DNA from: Athripsodes cinereus | Lineage: Eukaryota; Arthropoda; Insecta; Trichoptera; Leptoceridae | Reading direction: 5' to 3' | Length of the DNA: 64,000 nt | Assembly: GCA_947579605.1 (NCBI GenBank) | Contig: OX388311.1 | Coordinates: 25,608,951-25,672,950, forward strand | Part shown: positions 23,092 to 38,000 of the stretch, piece after piece | How the letters are laid out: each line of letters begins with the position of its first letter | Numbering within the stretch: the first letter of the stretch is position 1 | Notes under the pieces: generated by a model | Database searches by the model: none | Seen by the model: only the letters and a program-made list of their open reading frames with translations | Told to the model about the DNA's origin: nothing | Made by a program: the position numbers and the translations under genes

Positions 23092-26000
23092 GTAATAAGC
23101 TATGAATTTATTTTTGGATGAGCATTTTTTTTTCTTTCATACATTAAGCGATAGCATTTGTGTTATTTCGATTAAGTATATATATTATGTATGTAGGTAC
23201 GTCAATCATCATTGACTACGAAATCTCTTATGTCCTACTTGATACAATTTGCTTAGATAATAATATAACATCGATTTTCAATAGGTATTAGGACCTTGTT
23301 TTTCTAAGATTCAGGAAATGTGCGTATTTACAACACCGAGAAGTGTTATTTGTTGTAATGTGAAGGTCATGAAAAAAATATATTTAGTTTGTAGAATCAC
23401 GTCATAATGTTGAAGTTAATTTGTATTAGTTAATGCAAACAACTAGTTCGTAAGTAGTTTATAAGCAAACTGTTAGTAATTAATCTTGAAGATTGAAAGA
23501 TTACGTGGTCCTCGTAGAAAGCAAACGTGGAAGTGGAAGTGAAGCATATATGGAGAAACTTTGCAAGAAAAAATGATCATTGAAAACGCTGGAAACACCT
23601 ACGGCACAAAAGAAGAAGAAGAAATTAATCTTGAGCCTTTTTTATAACTGTTGTCAGAAGGTATTAAAGGTTGCAGTAATTTTAAAGAGCGTATTGTCAA
23701 AGGAGCCCTTTAGGTGAACCTTGAACCATTTCTCAAAAAGAATTTGTATGAAGAATAATAATATGAGTGATTTAGGAATCGATATTCCTGTAGCATCCAT
23801 CAGTGAAAGAGAGAAGGCCAGTTTTCATGTTGATCAAAATTTTAAAATAAAATGCTGAAGTATGTACCACTTTTATTTTCTAATGGAATTGGTATAAAGT
23901 TTTCAGTTTGTTTTTGTATGATTTTATTTAAAGCGCTTTCTACAATCATAAGGTCATTTTTTGCCTTCTGAATAAAATAAATATGATATTAAGTAGGTAA
24001 TTAAATAAGTTTTTTCAATATTTTTATTACATAATTATTATATATACCTACAATGGGTTACAATCCATTGGATTGGTCTGCAACTAGTTTGGATATTCTT
24101 CTCCATTCCTCTCTATTCTCAGCCAGTCTTTACAGCTCTCAGTAGAGCTGAAGAGACATAATTATTATTCAATAAAAAAAAGTAAGTAGGTACTCATGAT
24201 TTTTATTTTAAAAAAAACATCGAATCGTATAGTAGGTAGGTGTATAGAAAAAGAGTTCATTTTTATGTAAAGTCATTATATATATTTTCTGTATACATAA
24301 TTAAAATTGTAATGACTGAATATTCATCTGTTCATACCACAATATCTTCCGAATTACTTCGAGTACCTACACTTGAATTAATAAAGTCGAGTGACTTTCA
24401 AGGTAGATAATCTGCCGATGAGAAAATAAACCACAGAATTGAATGTTTTTCGTTTCCAACTTGACGGGGGAAAAGATCCCCAGGTGAATAAAATATCAAA
24501 GTAAAATTCCATTTTTTTTTCAGTTCCGCGCTCCAAGCATCTTCGAAAAAAAGATGAACTGAAAGAAGCTTTTGTCGTTAATTTCAAAAGAACAATAATA
24601 TACCTACTAGTGTTCTTAATGCATGATTGTATTCTGTAATCAAAGTAACAATAGATGAGTAGGTACTACCTTGTACTTACATACCTTCATGGGTTTGACA
24701 AAATTATTCTTGGTACAGGTTATGTACCTACTTAACTAAAATTTGGGTTAAGTATTCACCCAGCTACTTCGGTAGGTATATAGCAAAAGGTAGGGATTAA
24801 AATATTTTTTTGAGTTCCAAACTAAATTAAAATTTTAGGAGATGAGTATTTACTAATAATCTGGTACTGTCGGTTTGTATCTATTTTCGTATGTTGTAGA
24901 AAACCGTTATCGGCTTTTATCCACTTTGTCCTTGTTATCTCGTGACCTACGGCTTAATTAGATTTATTGGAAAATGGACATAATTTTGGATTTTGTTGTG
25001 TCAAGTGTCTAAACATTTCAATAGATTAATACTTGTTTCTTTTTTCGATCCCATAAAAAACCTTCGTGTGCCACAAATGGTGATTGAACATTATTCATAA
25101 TATTAGTTAAAAATGTACCAATATATTTTATTATATTCATTGTTATGATACTGATATTTGGGTATATATACCAGTTTTTTTATTGTAACTGTGAATTGAG
25201 CATAAAATTGTTACTATTATTTTAAAAATGCTATGCTTCCAACTCTATTCCCATTTTTTATTTGACACTGACAGTTATACGATTGTCACATTCTGTGTGA
25301 GTGCGCGGTAATTGTTCGAATTTTTTTTATGAATAAAAGAGGGATGATATTGCACGAAGTTTATTATTTTCGTGTTTATTAATCTAGATATGATTTAGAA
25401 AATAATTTCATCTTTCAGATACAAACCCTGAACTTCAATACACGTTTATTGAACAAGTTTTAAGGCCTGGACCATCAGTTTCTTTGCGATGCACTGCTAC
25501 TGCAAATCCTCCACCAAGATTTCAGTGGCTTTTAGATGGACAACTTATAACATCCATGACAGGTGGTCAAAGGTATAAATTTATTTATGTGTTGTTCCAT
25601 ATTTATCCATTACGATGGGTCTTTTTCACAAATTATGCTTAGAAAAGTGAGGAAATTATGTATTTTTTCAGATACCAGATTGGACAATTCATTGGAAAGA
25701 ATAGTGAAATTGTTGGGCACCTAAATATTTCTGGAATTAGATCAGAAGATGGTGGTTTGTACACATGTAAGGCTGCTAATGCTCTCGGTGAAGCATCACA
25801 TAGTGCTCGACTCAATATTTATGGTTGGTACTTAATTAAACTTTTAATGTGAAATTCTTTATACTGGTGTAACATTTATTCAGCATGACACTGTTTTTTT
25901 TTATCTTTTATTTTGTTTATTTAAATTAACATTTCCTTCTTGAAAGAAATCTTTCGGTTCAGAACAACTTGTATTCATAAACTGAACCTTTTTTGAACGG

Positions 26001-29000
26001 GCTGTGAGAAAGTCCAAGAACTACGTGGCTTGACCCACGTGGATTAAAATCTCGAGGACATCCGCATGTTGACTTAAGAGAATATAGAAATAGCAAAAGA
26101 AACATGTAAGGATAGATAAATATGGCATTCCATTCTCACCACCTAACCCACTTGGGATACGACATGAGGGTGTAGAATAGTATACTATAGAATATTTTTT
26201 TTTAATGGAATATTTTCTGTGAGATTCGTTTTTCTCTAGTTTTGTCTTAGCAAAGTTACAACGGAAAATATTCCAGCTTTTTCGATTTATGTCTAGTGTT
26301 TCAAGGAATTATTTGTTTTTTCTATCTTCTATACCAGTGGTTCCCAAAGTTGACTGGGCTCCGACCCATCTAACAAAAATTTTCAATCTTGGGACCCACC
26401 TTTTAGCTGTCTTAGAGCGAAGAGGTCATAAATATTGGTAATGCTCAGATTCTCTAGTAGCAAGTCATGGAACTACTTAATGCTCAGGGCCCACTCAATA
26501 TTCGCTTGCGACTCACTGGTGGGTCACGTCCCATAGTTCGGGAAACACTGATCTCTACCATTACGGCATATCCTACAATTGGAGTATGCAAATCTTCTTC
26601 GTTTCATAAAAAAGATATCATTAGTTATGTAATTATGTTGTCTTTCAGGTCCTCCGTACGTGAGATCTATGGGACCTGTAAGGGCTGTTTCTGGCAGAGA
26701 ATTGACCATCAGTTGCCCTTACGCTGGATATCCTATAAAGTATGTATTGACGACTATCAATTACAGTGAAAAATTTAGTTTTAGATTAACCCGAATACAT
26801 ACCAAAATATGCAATAGTTTTATTGTGAAGATGAAGTAGATTGGCGATTCTTCTGTGTTATGAGTCTAGGACACTATTATAATTATTATTATTAGATACT
26901 TCACCTTCACGACACAAGCAAAATTGCTTACTGTGAGGTTTTATTTTCTCAGGTTTAATACTCATTTAATACTCAGGTTTATTAGGGTTTTTCCAAATTC
27001 AGATTTACCTTTAAAAATATTGTTAAACAAGCAATCACCTCAATAATATTCTTGGTCATGCTGTTACAGAATTTATGTATCGTATATTTTTCAGTTCTGT
27101 GAAATGGGAAAAAGTGGGTATACCATCTAAGCCCTCACCAACTGAGGAGTGGATGAGAGTAGATCCTGTACCGATATTCAAGATAGACAAAGTAGATGCC
27201 TCTCATGCAGGAGGATATACATGCATCGTGAATGGTCCAGATGGTCAGCAAGCTAGAAGGGATATACAAGTTATTGTATCGAGTAAGTAGACTTCTATGT
27301 TTGTTTTTTTATGTTTCTTCTTTTTTAACGCTTTTTTTAAGAGTGCAGGGTGGAAACAAGCCTCCTTCATTTAGGATGATTCTGCATTAATTAAATTATC
27401 TGTTCTCATGATATTTCTAATGCTCCGATGTTCTTGTAATAGGAATGATGTAGCGTCTGGACTCAGCATCAGGACAAAATGTCGCTTGTTCAATGCGTGC
27501 ATCATCCCAATCCTTCTATATGGCTGCGAGTCTTGGCACTTAACTTAAGATACTAAGCTTTGAAAACAAGTGTCTTAGAAGGATTTTGGATGTCAGATGG
27601 TATGAACATGTTACAAATGATGCTGTGCGCCGGCGCACCCAGCAGAGACCTGTAATCTCCGTAATACAGGAGAGACGATGGTCATGGCTGGGACATGTTT
27701 TGAGAATGCCTAATGATAGTTGGCCAAAAAGAGCACTGTTCTTCCGTCCGCAGGGGTTCCGTTGGCCCGGGCGTCCCTCTTTCACAATACACCGTTCCTA
27801 TGACAACGATATCAGAGCGCAAGGAATGTCGTGGAAAGAGGTGACGCAATTGGCACAGAGATGCTCTGAATGGAGGAGGCTGGTTTCTGCCCTGTGCTCC
27901 CAAGAGGAGCGTTGAGGGGCGATGATGATGATGACCTATTGAAAAGAGTAGTTTAATTTTATATTATTAGATGGGCTCTGCTGTGCATTTTGACCTTTCA
28001 AATCTAATTTACTCTCATTAATTTGATTGCATAGTATCGTGCACTTCTAGTCCTAAACATCTTAAGAAGCTTAGGATTGTGAGGAAATATAGAATGGTAA
28101 ATGATTCCATTTCTATCATGTTTACCTAGTGTCTTGATTCTTGTAGATTCCACAGCATTGAAAAGTGCCAAGACGTATGAAAGAGAGTCATACATGATGT
28201 GCATCAAATGAAAGTTCCCTTTTTATATTTTCCAGATCCACCAGAAATTGAGCCATTCAGCTTCCCTTCCAACCTGCAAGAAGGACGTCGAGCCCAAGTC
28301 AGCTGTAGTGTAACTTCAGGAGATATGCCAGTCTATTTTTCATGGTATAAAGATGATGCCCCAATTCCTGCGACATTGCAGGTTAGTAAATCAAAACCTT
28401 GCTTCAGGCAAATAATAAATGACCAATATTTACAACAGACACACAGCTTATTAGGTTTACTGGAACACATTGCTTCATGGCTATATGTATGCCTTGTGTT
28501 CAAAATTAATATTTATTTTATAGCTATAAATTACTACTATTATTTATTTTTATTTGTTTGTGACAAATTTTACGACAGTACAAAAAAAACATGTTACATT
28601 TCATCACCATTATGGGTGGGATGGAAAGGGATTTCCCTTAAAGGGATTTTTGTCCAACATAATATCAAGGATCATAATGAAATGTATTGTATAAATTCAT
28701 TAAAAAAATATATAATTGTTTGCAAAAAAAAGAAAACAGATTTCACTTCTAGAACAGTATGGATATATTTTATATTAATGCATCATTGTTGTCCATGAAT
28801 ATGAGCTGTGCCAAAAAGTAAGATTTTGACGTGCTTGAAATTAATGCCCTATTACGACATTAAAAATATTATACATTATTCATAGTGTTTGAATATTCGT
28901 TATTGACTAGCACTAAAATACATAAATATCTCTCAATAATAACTTGCTAAATGTTTTGTCTTGAGGTGAATTGAAAAAAATGCTATTTAGTTAATTTCCA

Positions 29001-32000
29001 AGTGACTTTGTTATCTACGCTTACTAGTATTTGGAGGCTGTCGACTCCATCTTCGAAATGGACTTCCTACACGTATAATCCGACAAATTCAAAAGCTTGA
29101 CACTGCCCTACAAAACATTTGTCGGATTTCCGGGGGTCCACTGTAGTTATTTTCGAGCATGTCAATATTTGTACAGTAATTTTATTTGGTTTATCAAGTA
29201 CAAAAAGTGAAAAATATTTTGATTCCAAAAAACAAAAAAGTCAAAGAATTAATATTTTTTATATTATATGTAGGTACATATTTGTCTATGGTTTTGATGG
29301 TCGGCCAAAGTGCCTTAAAAACTTTGAAACGTCCTGTCTAGAAATGTTAGAATTTCAAATTGTTGGCCATTGATAAAATGAAAACTGAAATATTTATTTT
29401 GCAATTACTTTGAAAGGAATATGTATTTAATGAGTACTAGGAAATTACGTCTATCATTTTATGCCAACAAAATTATTTATTTCGTTTTCTTTGAAAGTGT
29501 CGGCTTTTAGTTTTGATTAAAGTTGTGTTGTGAATTATGTAAATAAGTATTCAAAAAAAATTTAGTTGGTAACAAGTTGAAAATTAATAAGTATCAAGTT
29601 TTTCTTTTGACCTTCTTGAAGATTAAACTGTTTATCATAATATTTCTATGAATTTTTGTAACTATTTGAGAAAATAAGCAGCGGGGGAAAAGGTAATGAG
29701 TTTTTTTGTGAAATAAGTTTTATGAATATTTTTCAAAAATGGTAAAAAATTATGTTTCTGAATTCACTGTTTCATATTTAAAATGACTTATAAGACCAAC
29801 ACAAAGTATCCAATTGAATTGACCTTCATCAATTCTCCCGGTAACATGAGTCAGAAACAAACCTCCAATTCCAAATGCTGTACATAACCAAAATTCAGAG
29901 TGTCTTTGTGTCAACTTACCTGAGTCGTCCCGTGACATTTCTAAAGCTCTGATGTCGTTGACATATTTTTTTTTTTTTTTTTTTTTTTAAAAAGATATAT
30001 CTGGGTTTTTGTTATAAACCCAAATACAACCTTATACACCTTTCACAGTAAGCTAAAAGCTTGTGTCGTGAAAGGGGAGTTTGCCGGCACCTGGGATCGA
30101 ACCGCGGACCCCTTGTTCAAGAGGCCGAGACTCTACCTCCAGGCTACCGACGAACTCAAATATCATATCATCATATTGAGTGATGAATTATGAAACGGAG
30201 ACATCCAGGCTGTTGAAAATCTTGTGGACGAAAGTACACCGCTCTTTTACTCAATTGTTATTGAACATTCTTAAAGCATGATCCAGCTAGGACCATTGTC
30301 TCTCTCCTGCATTACAGAGTCTATAGATCTTTACTGAGTGCCGTGACGTGCACTACCATTTGTACATCCTCATACCACCTGTTATCCAATATCATTCTCA
30401 TTTCAAATATGTAAAGATCCAGCATCAATATTCTAATAATTTATCATAATACCAAATAATGACATGATGTTTTAGTTTATATAGCTGCAGATTATACAGA
30501 TTATCTTTGATATTAAAAACGTTTCCAGGTTGAAGAACGTGGTGCTGAATTTTTCAGTAATCTTGTGTTTAAAGACGTAACGTCCCGTCATAGTGGACAG
30601 TACACGTGCATTGCAAGCAACAGTGCTGCCAAAGTTAATTATACGGCTGATTTGTATGTTAAAGGTACAATCTGAGTATTGTCATCGGCATTAGACACTC
30701 TACCGTTTGAATAATGTGGCAAAATTTTATTCAACAATTCAATCGACTGAAAATCTGCTAAGCAACGTGTGATTTTAATGTATTATTTATTTATTTTTTA
30801 TAAGGAATTCTATTGAAACTTTTCGTAGAGTCTCTAGCAAATTCCTATTGGTCTCGCACTCTTTTCTGTAAGTTTTTGAGCATCCCCTAAACGGCAGGTA
30901 TTCGTGAAACGTCATGTGTGAGGTATACAACATGCACGCCTCATCGGTGAATTGAAGATGGTAAATTTCTTATTCCTGATGTTTTACCAATATCTGGCAT
31001 TTACAGGACACTTGAAAACTTGCAGAACTTCTTTTTTGAGAGACCTATTCATTGTCAGGGAATTTTATTATAACACAATTTATATCCATTAATTTATTTG
31101 AATTGTGTTTGTAGAATACATTTTTGTTTCAATATCATAATGATATTAACCATAGTTTATTTTTCACATAATTCCTGATTGAATTCTTGATGATATTAGT
31201 ATTGTCATTGATATTCTAATGGTGGAGTTAGAGTGTACTAATCGCACCAGAGCACAAAGCAAAAATTTTGTAATTTGAGTGCACAAAAGTATTCACCACA
31301 TTGCACAATATTATCTTCTGTAAATCGGCAATCTAGCACATCACCACACACATATTATGTTGAGTATATTATTGTGTAAATTATTTTTATTAGAGATGGG
31401 GTGACTAGTCGTCAGCTATTCGATCACTTTTACAGTTTCCGATTAGTCGGTAAAATATACCGAACGGCACTGAATGATCTACAGGAAGAAATAAATTGTC
31501 AGTACTTTCTATACATTTTTTTTATTTTTATAGTTAAATCAGTCTTACGAGAAAGTGAGACTTGGAAAAATAAACAAAACTTGTCATTGAATGAATGCAT
31601 GAAGGGATTATTTGGCTAGTCCGTCAAATCGATTGTCACCCCATCTCTAATTTTTATTTTATAAGCAATTTTACTTTCATTCTTTATTTTCACATCACCT
31701 TATTCTTACCACTGTGTGTTCATTATTTCTACTGGACGTGTTACTGCTTTCCATTGAGGATAGCATATCTTCTAATAAACTTATTGTCTAAAATTACGTT
31801 TTCGTGCGTAGCAGAACAAATTTCAAACAGCAATTTTCTGGCAGCATTTGCTTACAGTCATACATTGTACTATAAATTTGTATGGGGCTATTTTTGTACT
31901 ACACAATATTGATCGCCCAACTGCTCACTTAAAGTTTTGAAGTTTTTTAAATTGTTTTTGAATTATTGACATGTGATAGCTGTCAGCGATTTGCGGAAAA

Positions 32001-35000
32001 GGCACGAAATCGTATTTTAATGCTGTACATAACCAACTGCATATTTTATTTTTAAATAAATTTTAATTTAATAAAATAAAATACATTTGTTAGGTTTTAT
32101 TTAAAATATCTTTGATTCTATGCAAAAATAGTGGTTGATCTTCACCTATTATTATTTTTTGTTAAATGTCAGAAAGGTTTTGATTAAAATCTTTTTTTTA
32201 ACAACATTTACTATTTTTACAGTAATTGTTGATAATTTCAAACAGTGAGAATCTTGGTGCAGTCAATTATGAACAGTATGTGTAAATCTATGGGGGTGTT
32301 TACAGACTCTGGTCAGTCCATTTCGTTAGTAGGTATTCTGTGAGTCCATTCCATGAAAATGACTAACTGACGGATTTACATCAGACTTTTTCATGTAATT
32401 TTGAGAACCTTGAGATTTCATACCCGTGATGGTTTCACACCAGATTTGGGGATTAATAAAAAAAAATGTTCATCTTCTATAGATAAATGAAACCAATATA
32501 GAAATTTTCTCTCAGTAATAAAGATCCAAAGTAGAAGAATGAAAATCTTTTTTATTAATCCACGTTAACAATTGTGCTTCAATATCTATAATACAATAAA
32601 TAATTATTGTATTAGTTTTAATGAACATCTGACAACTTCATGTTTATTAGATAGATGAAGTGGACTGAGCATGTTTGTACCCCCTGTGAAAATGAAAATG
32701 TATGTTTACTTGATCACAGCCAATAGCGCACCAGCACTGTATGTATGTATTACTCTACTTGTATGTATCTCTTTCACAGCACAGAGCACACACTTGTATA
32801 ATTATTTGTTCATTCTGTTTGTTTTCAAAGCTATGCTTTCCATGGAATTGTATAAGGCTTTATAACTACTATGGGTGAATATTACTTCATCTCAATTTTA
32901 TTCATTTAATTATTTAAACCCTGTTGTCGTCATCCCGTTTATTGTTTGTTTCATGAGATAGCGGTGCTTTGCATATAATGTAACACATTATTAGAATCTT
33001 GATTATTGTCTATTATGTTAGTTCACCAAATTGGCTTTATACACACTCGCTGTATTTTTATTAAGTTTTCACTACTGCTAGTAAAGTATTGTTTACAGAT
33101 TGTCCAAATTTTAGTGTACATATGCGTCTTGTCCAAATTTTTTAGACATCTTAACAAAAAAATAATGTCATCTTATACACTAACGTTGTGGTAGTTTCTA
33201 AACATTATAATGAATGTATGGAGTTAAAAACTTTACCTATACTTACCACTTATATTTTATTCCTTGCACAACCAAGTGCGCATTTGACAAGATCCCTGTC
33301 AAAACCTTGGTCGCGCGTAGAATAAAATATTAGTGGTATTGGTAAAGTTTGTAACTGCAAATATTCTTAATAAAAAATAATTCACTTAATTCCCTCAATT
33401 CCATTTGGAAATAAACCATTTTCCTATACTGTTACATTCTTTATAATCAAATTGTTTTATGCCTAGAAACTTGTATGATAAGATGAACATTGAACAACTG
33501 TTGTATGTCTATGGTTCATTTTCCTTACATAGTTTTTATGTAAATGAATTTATTATCTTGCAGTGTTTTCTTAATTTACATCTTTAACTTCTCTGCATAC
33601 CTTTTCTCAATTTAATCAACTCTCATTCAATGGTTTATCGATTATGTTAATTCTATATTTAATTATGTCTGCTTTTCCACACGGATAGTTCCTCCGAAAT
33701 GGGATGGAGAGCCGGTTGATACTTCAGCGTTGGCCGGAACGGTCCTAGTTCTTCATTGTAGAACCACCGGATCACCTAACCCAAGAATAACTTGGTTAAA
33801 GAAACGAGGTTTGTTAAAATTACAACCACACAATAAAATTATTCCAATTCTTTAATTGTAGGTATGTTAAGATATATTTGTATGTGGATATTGTTAGTAG
33901 GTTTGTTGCACCGGGCTAGTCAGTTTTATCACCGGAGTCGTGGGTCACATACTCAGAATGGATAAAATAAAAGATTATATAACTATACTTACATCTTTAA
34001 TAAAATATCAGGTATGGGCTCATCTACCCGTATACTTCAAATAATAAAAATAACACTTTTCATATAAAACAAATATTCATGGGACTTCACATAGTACAGG
34101 AATGAATTGAATTATCAATGTCCAGCCCATCAGCCCGTAACTTGGATCGCTACTGTTGGCAATGATTTTTGTGCAAATTAGTCTACGATCCCAATAAAAT
34201 GTATACATTTCTTCAAACGAAGTTTTCGCATTAACCGGATTTTCACACCTGCGTGAGTGAAGATATTAAGAATATTACTCAACAGACATCTCATCCCCAC
34301 GACCAACAACTGTGCTCTTTAAACAGGAAACAAGAAAGGTGTTCTGGTGTTTACAAATTGGTTTAGGCTGGTTTAAGTGCATTTACCCATGGTACGTTCA
34401 CCAATTTCACCAATTCCTGTTTCCATCTTTATGATTGTGTTTGAGGCTGTTTACAATCTATAGTAGAGAACGATACTGTTCTCTGACTTGATGCAGCGTT
34501 ACCAACTCTCGGTATTGCCGAAAAGAGTAGGAGCCCTTTTTTTTACCAGGGACTCAATTAATTATGATATAACAAAAATATGTCATTTATTTTTCAGGTC
34601 CTCCAGAGAACGACTTCATCCCACTAATCAATGTTGGGAGGTACAATTTCAAGCGCAACGGCACATTGCTTATTGAAGAAGTCTCATCAAATGACGAAGG
34701 GGAGTATATGTGCAAAGCTGAGAATGGTGTCGGTATACCACTGTCAAAAGTCATTACTGTTGCGATTAACGGTAAGTATAAATTTATTCAATGTAAAAGC
34801 AGATCAATTATATTAATGTATCAAAAATGAAATTTACAGATATGTTCACTCAGAAATAGACTGTTTTACATTAACCTCATTGTGTAACACAACATTATGA
34901 TCATTTTACTACTCATCAACAAAATTACTTATATTATTCTTAAAATTTAATTTTATCACAATCAAGTCCAACTTATTGAGCATTGGTTTTTAACCCTATG

Positions 35001-38000
35001 TTCACTGATGTGTGAATTTGGAATACAGTCGATTCCGCTTAATTGGGACACATCGGGACTTGGGCATTTTATCCCAATTAAGCGGCTGTCCCAATTAAGC
35101 GAATTTCACATTTTTTTAAATTCATTTATTTGGTTTTGGAAACTTAGGCCATTAACCAGTAATACACACATAAAATTAAACAACGCATATTTTTTTTCAA
35201 TAATTTTATTTAATATACTCTTGAGCTATTAACACTGTATAACTTAGTTATAGTTATACTATATTACACTGCTATTATACTTGATATTGAAGATGAGATT
35301 TGAATAGCTGTTCTTTTCAATTACTTGTGTATTATGCAGTACATATATGTGTACATATTAATATCATTGTTATTCCCTCCTAGGTACGGCATCACCAACA
35401 CATATACAAACGTATCACCCACAATTTTATTTTACATTATACTTTTTTATTTGATATAAAAATGATTTTCAGAACATTGCAAATCATTTGTAGTGTATTA
35501 GTTGAATTGGTGAATTTAGTGAATTGATATTTTTTTTTAAAGTGAGGTTGGATACCTGCTTTTTCTGTGCTTTTCGCTGTTCATTAGTAAAAGATACAAT
35601 TAAAAATTAAATCTGCAGTCAGAAAAATATTTCAAACAATACAAATTTTTGTACATGTCATTTTCTTCTCCTTTTCTATTTTGTATCTTTCAAACTATAT
35701 TTTGGTGTATTAGCGATGGCTGTTTGTGCGATAAGCTAGTGAGAACAGATGAAGGAGCGGAAAATTATTGACTTAGTTGTGGAGCATGTTTGAGGATGAC
35801 AGCTGAGTTATGAACGACTTATTTTTTTTTTTGTAAACCATATTTATAGTGTTGTCTGTTATGTACTTTTACAAATCAATAAATTAAAAAAAAAAATAGA
35901 AGATATATAATATAATAATTGTATAACTATAAATTACATATAGGTTATATAAATTATCATATAAATTACAAATATGTAATATAAACTTTTAAGAAGAAAA
36001 AAAATCCTAATTAAAATAATTAATGGGTAGGTACATACAATTTAATTCAATGCAAAAATAAGTCAAGTGTAGTCTGTCTTTTGTTTTTGTAACATTTCAC
36101 TTCTACAAAATCAGCACAAAATTAAATTTACTGTCCCAATTAAGCGGAATGTTGTCCCAATTAAACATACAAATTTACTATTGGTTTGGTTTCTGTTCTT
36201 TGAGATTTGTCCCAAATAAGCGGCTGTCCCAATTAAGCGGTGTCCCAATTAAGTGGAATCGACTGTATTTTATAAAATAAAATAAATTTGTTTTTGATTT
36301 TAGATCCAGCACGCTTTGAAGTTCCGTCGAAGAATGTAACCGCACGAAGAAATGAACCAATTACTTTAATCTGTGATGTTATTGGTGATAATCCTATACA
36401 AGTTCAGTGGACTCATAATATGAATAAATTAGATTTAAACACTTACAGGTAAGAAAATAATATGTTGACAAATTTAAGTAATAAACAAAGTCTACAATTG
36501 GTTAAAGATAGATTCACCTAGAACCCTAGAAGGCACTTTCTGGGGAATCCAAGTTGTGGATGAGTGGAACAAGTCACCTGCTGCATTGGTTGTTGCAGAC
36601 AACACCAATTTATTCACGAACGACTTGGCAGTTTAAAGTAACATCCAAATGTGTGGATATTAAGCATATCAGCTTTTAACTGCCTGCTTGAAAGCAAATA
36701 AAATAATATAACAAAAAACAATTCAACTACCTATGTTTATTATTAAAGAATATTTCTACAATTTTTTATACAATTCACACAGTTTTTTTTTCCGCAACAA
36801 TTTTTAGGTTAAGTACATCAGAATTGATGACAGATTCGGGAATGAGATCTCAGCTGTATATAGGACGGACAGACAGACAAGATTCAGGTGTATACAAGTG
36901 TCAAGCCGTAAATGCCTATGGACACAGTGATCACTTCATTTATCTTTCCGTCCAAGGTATGTTTCAATTTTTTTTCTTTTTCCAATTTTTTATTTCATCT
37001 ACAAACATTACTTACTCCATCAGTCACCTATGTTCACTGCCAATCATAGACCTCCCCTGTAATTTTCCAAGTTTTTCTGTCCTGGACTACTGTAACTAAT
37101 CACTTTTCGAGTTTTTTACTCCATTTTTGTCCATCTTTGATTCTATAGATATTCCCCACACTTGATTGTTATAATTTTGCCACTCTGTCAGTAATTAGTG
37201 ACCACTAATTTCCTATAAATTTTCTTTCTTGCTCTGCTGCGCTAATGTGTAATTTTCATGTGAAAGTATAAATTTGTTAAACATCATCTTTAAGACATTA
37301 AAGTAGGACGTGGCATGCTATTAATACTATACATCTTATTTTCTATGGCACAGGTATAGTGACCTATATAATCATTACATACAGTCTGTGACTACCCCAC
37401 TTGTGTGGGAAATGCTGTTAAGGGATATACAAATAGAGATTTTTTATCGCTACAAATGATGTTTTAATATTTAATTATATTTCAGAGAGACCAGATATAC
37501 CACATTCCCTGATGGTGTTGGAGGTAGGAAGCCATAGTGTGAGGCTGGGTTGGATCCAGAGCTTTGACGGCAACGCTCCACTGTTAGGTTACTCTCTGCA
37601 GGTGGCTCCTCTTGCAGATTTTTCCACGCAGGTGCCTCCGTCTTGGAACGATGCCATCACACAAAATATATCCGTCCATTCATTAATCAAATCAAATAAA
37701 ATGTAAGTATTCTTTATTAAACATCCTCAGATTATATTAGTACATATTATAGATGGTATTACGCTTTAATCTTTATTGCATGTATATGAATTACAAATAA
37801 TTTTACGAAAAAATACAACTAGGTGAATCAAATACAATTAATGTACAATTGCCAATTTTTCAAAAAAACTTGTATGCACAATGTGACATTTAGGAGGTGT
37901 TAAGACATTAACAAATCAGCATAGGCTGGCGCAAACGTATTTTATTCATAAAAAAGACCACTGGCTGATAAGTTTATCAATGAAATTGTTGAACCAGAGT

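Noticed and set aside
28382..28798. Open frame continuing from exon e6 into the intron (longest open stretch in the window, 199 codons in total)
   Set aside because: The part after 28381 shows no Ig pattern, is AT-driven in composition, and the canonical donor plus e7 gives the correct Ig7 second half.
30060..30158. A real tRNA gene on the minus strand
   Set aside because: B-box is perfect, but acceptor and anticodon stems do not form a proper cloverleaf, and the sequence continues into a SINE body with a poly-A tail; a second copy has the same structure.
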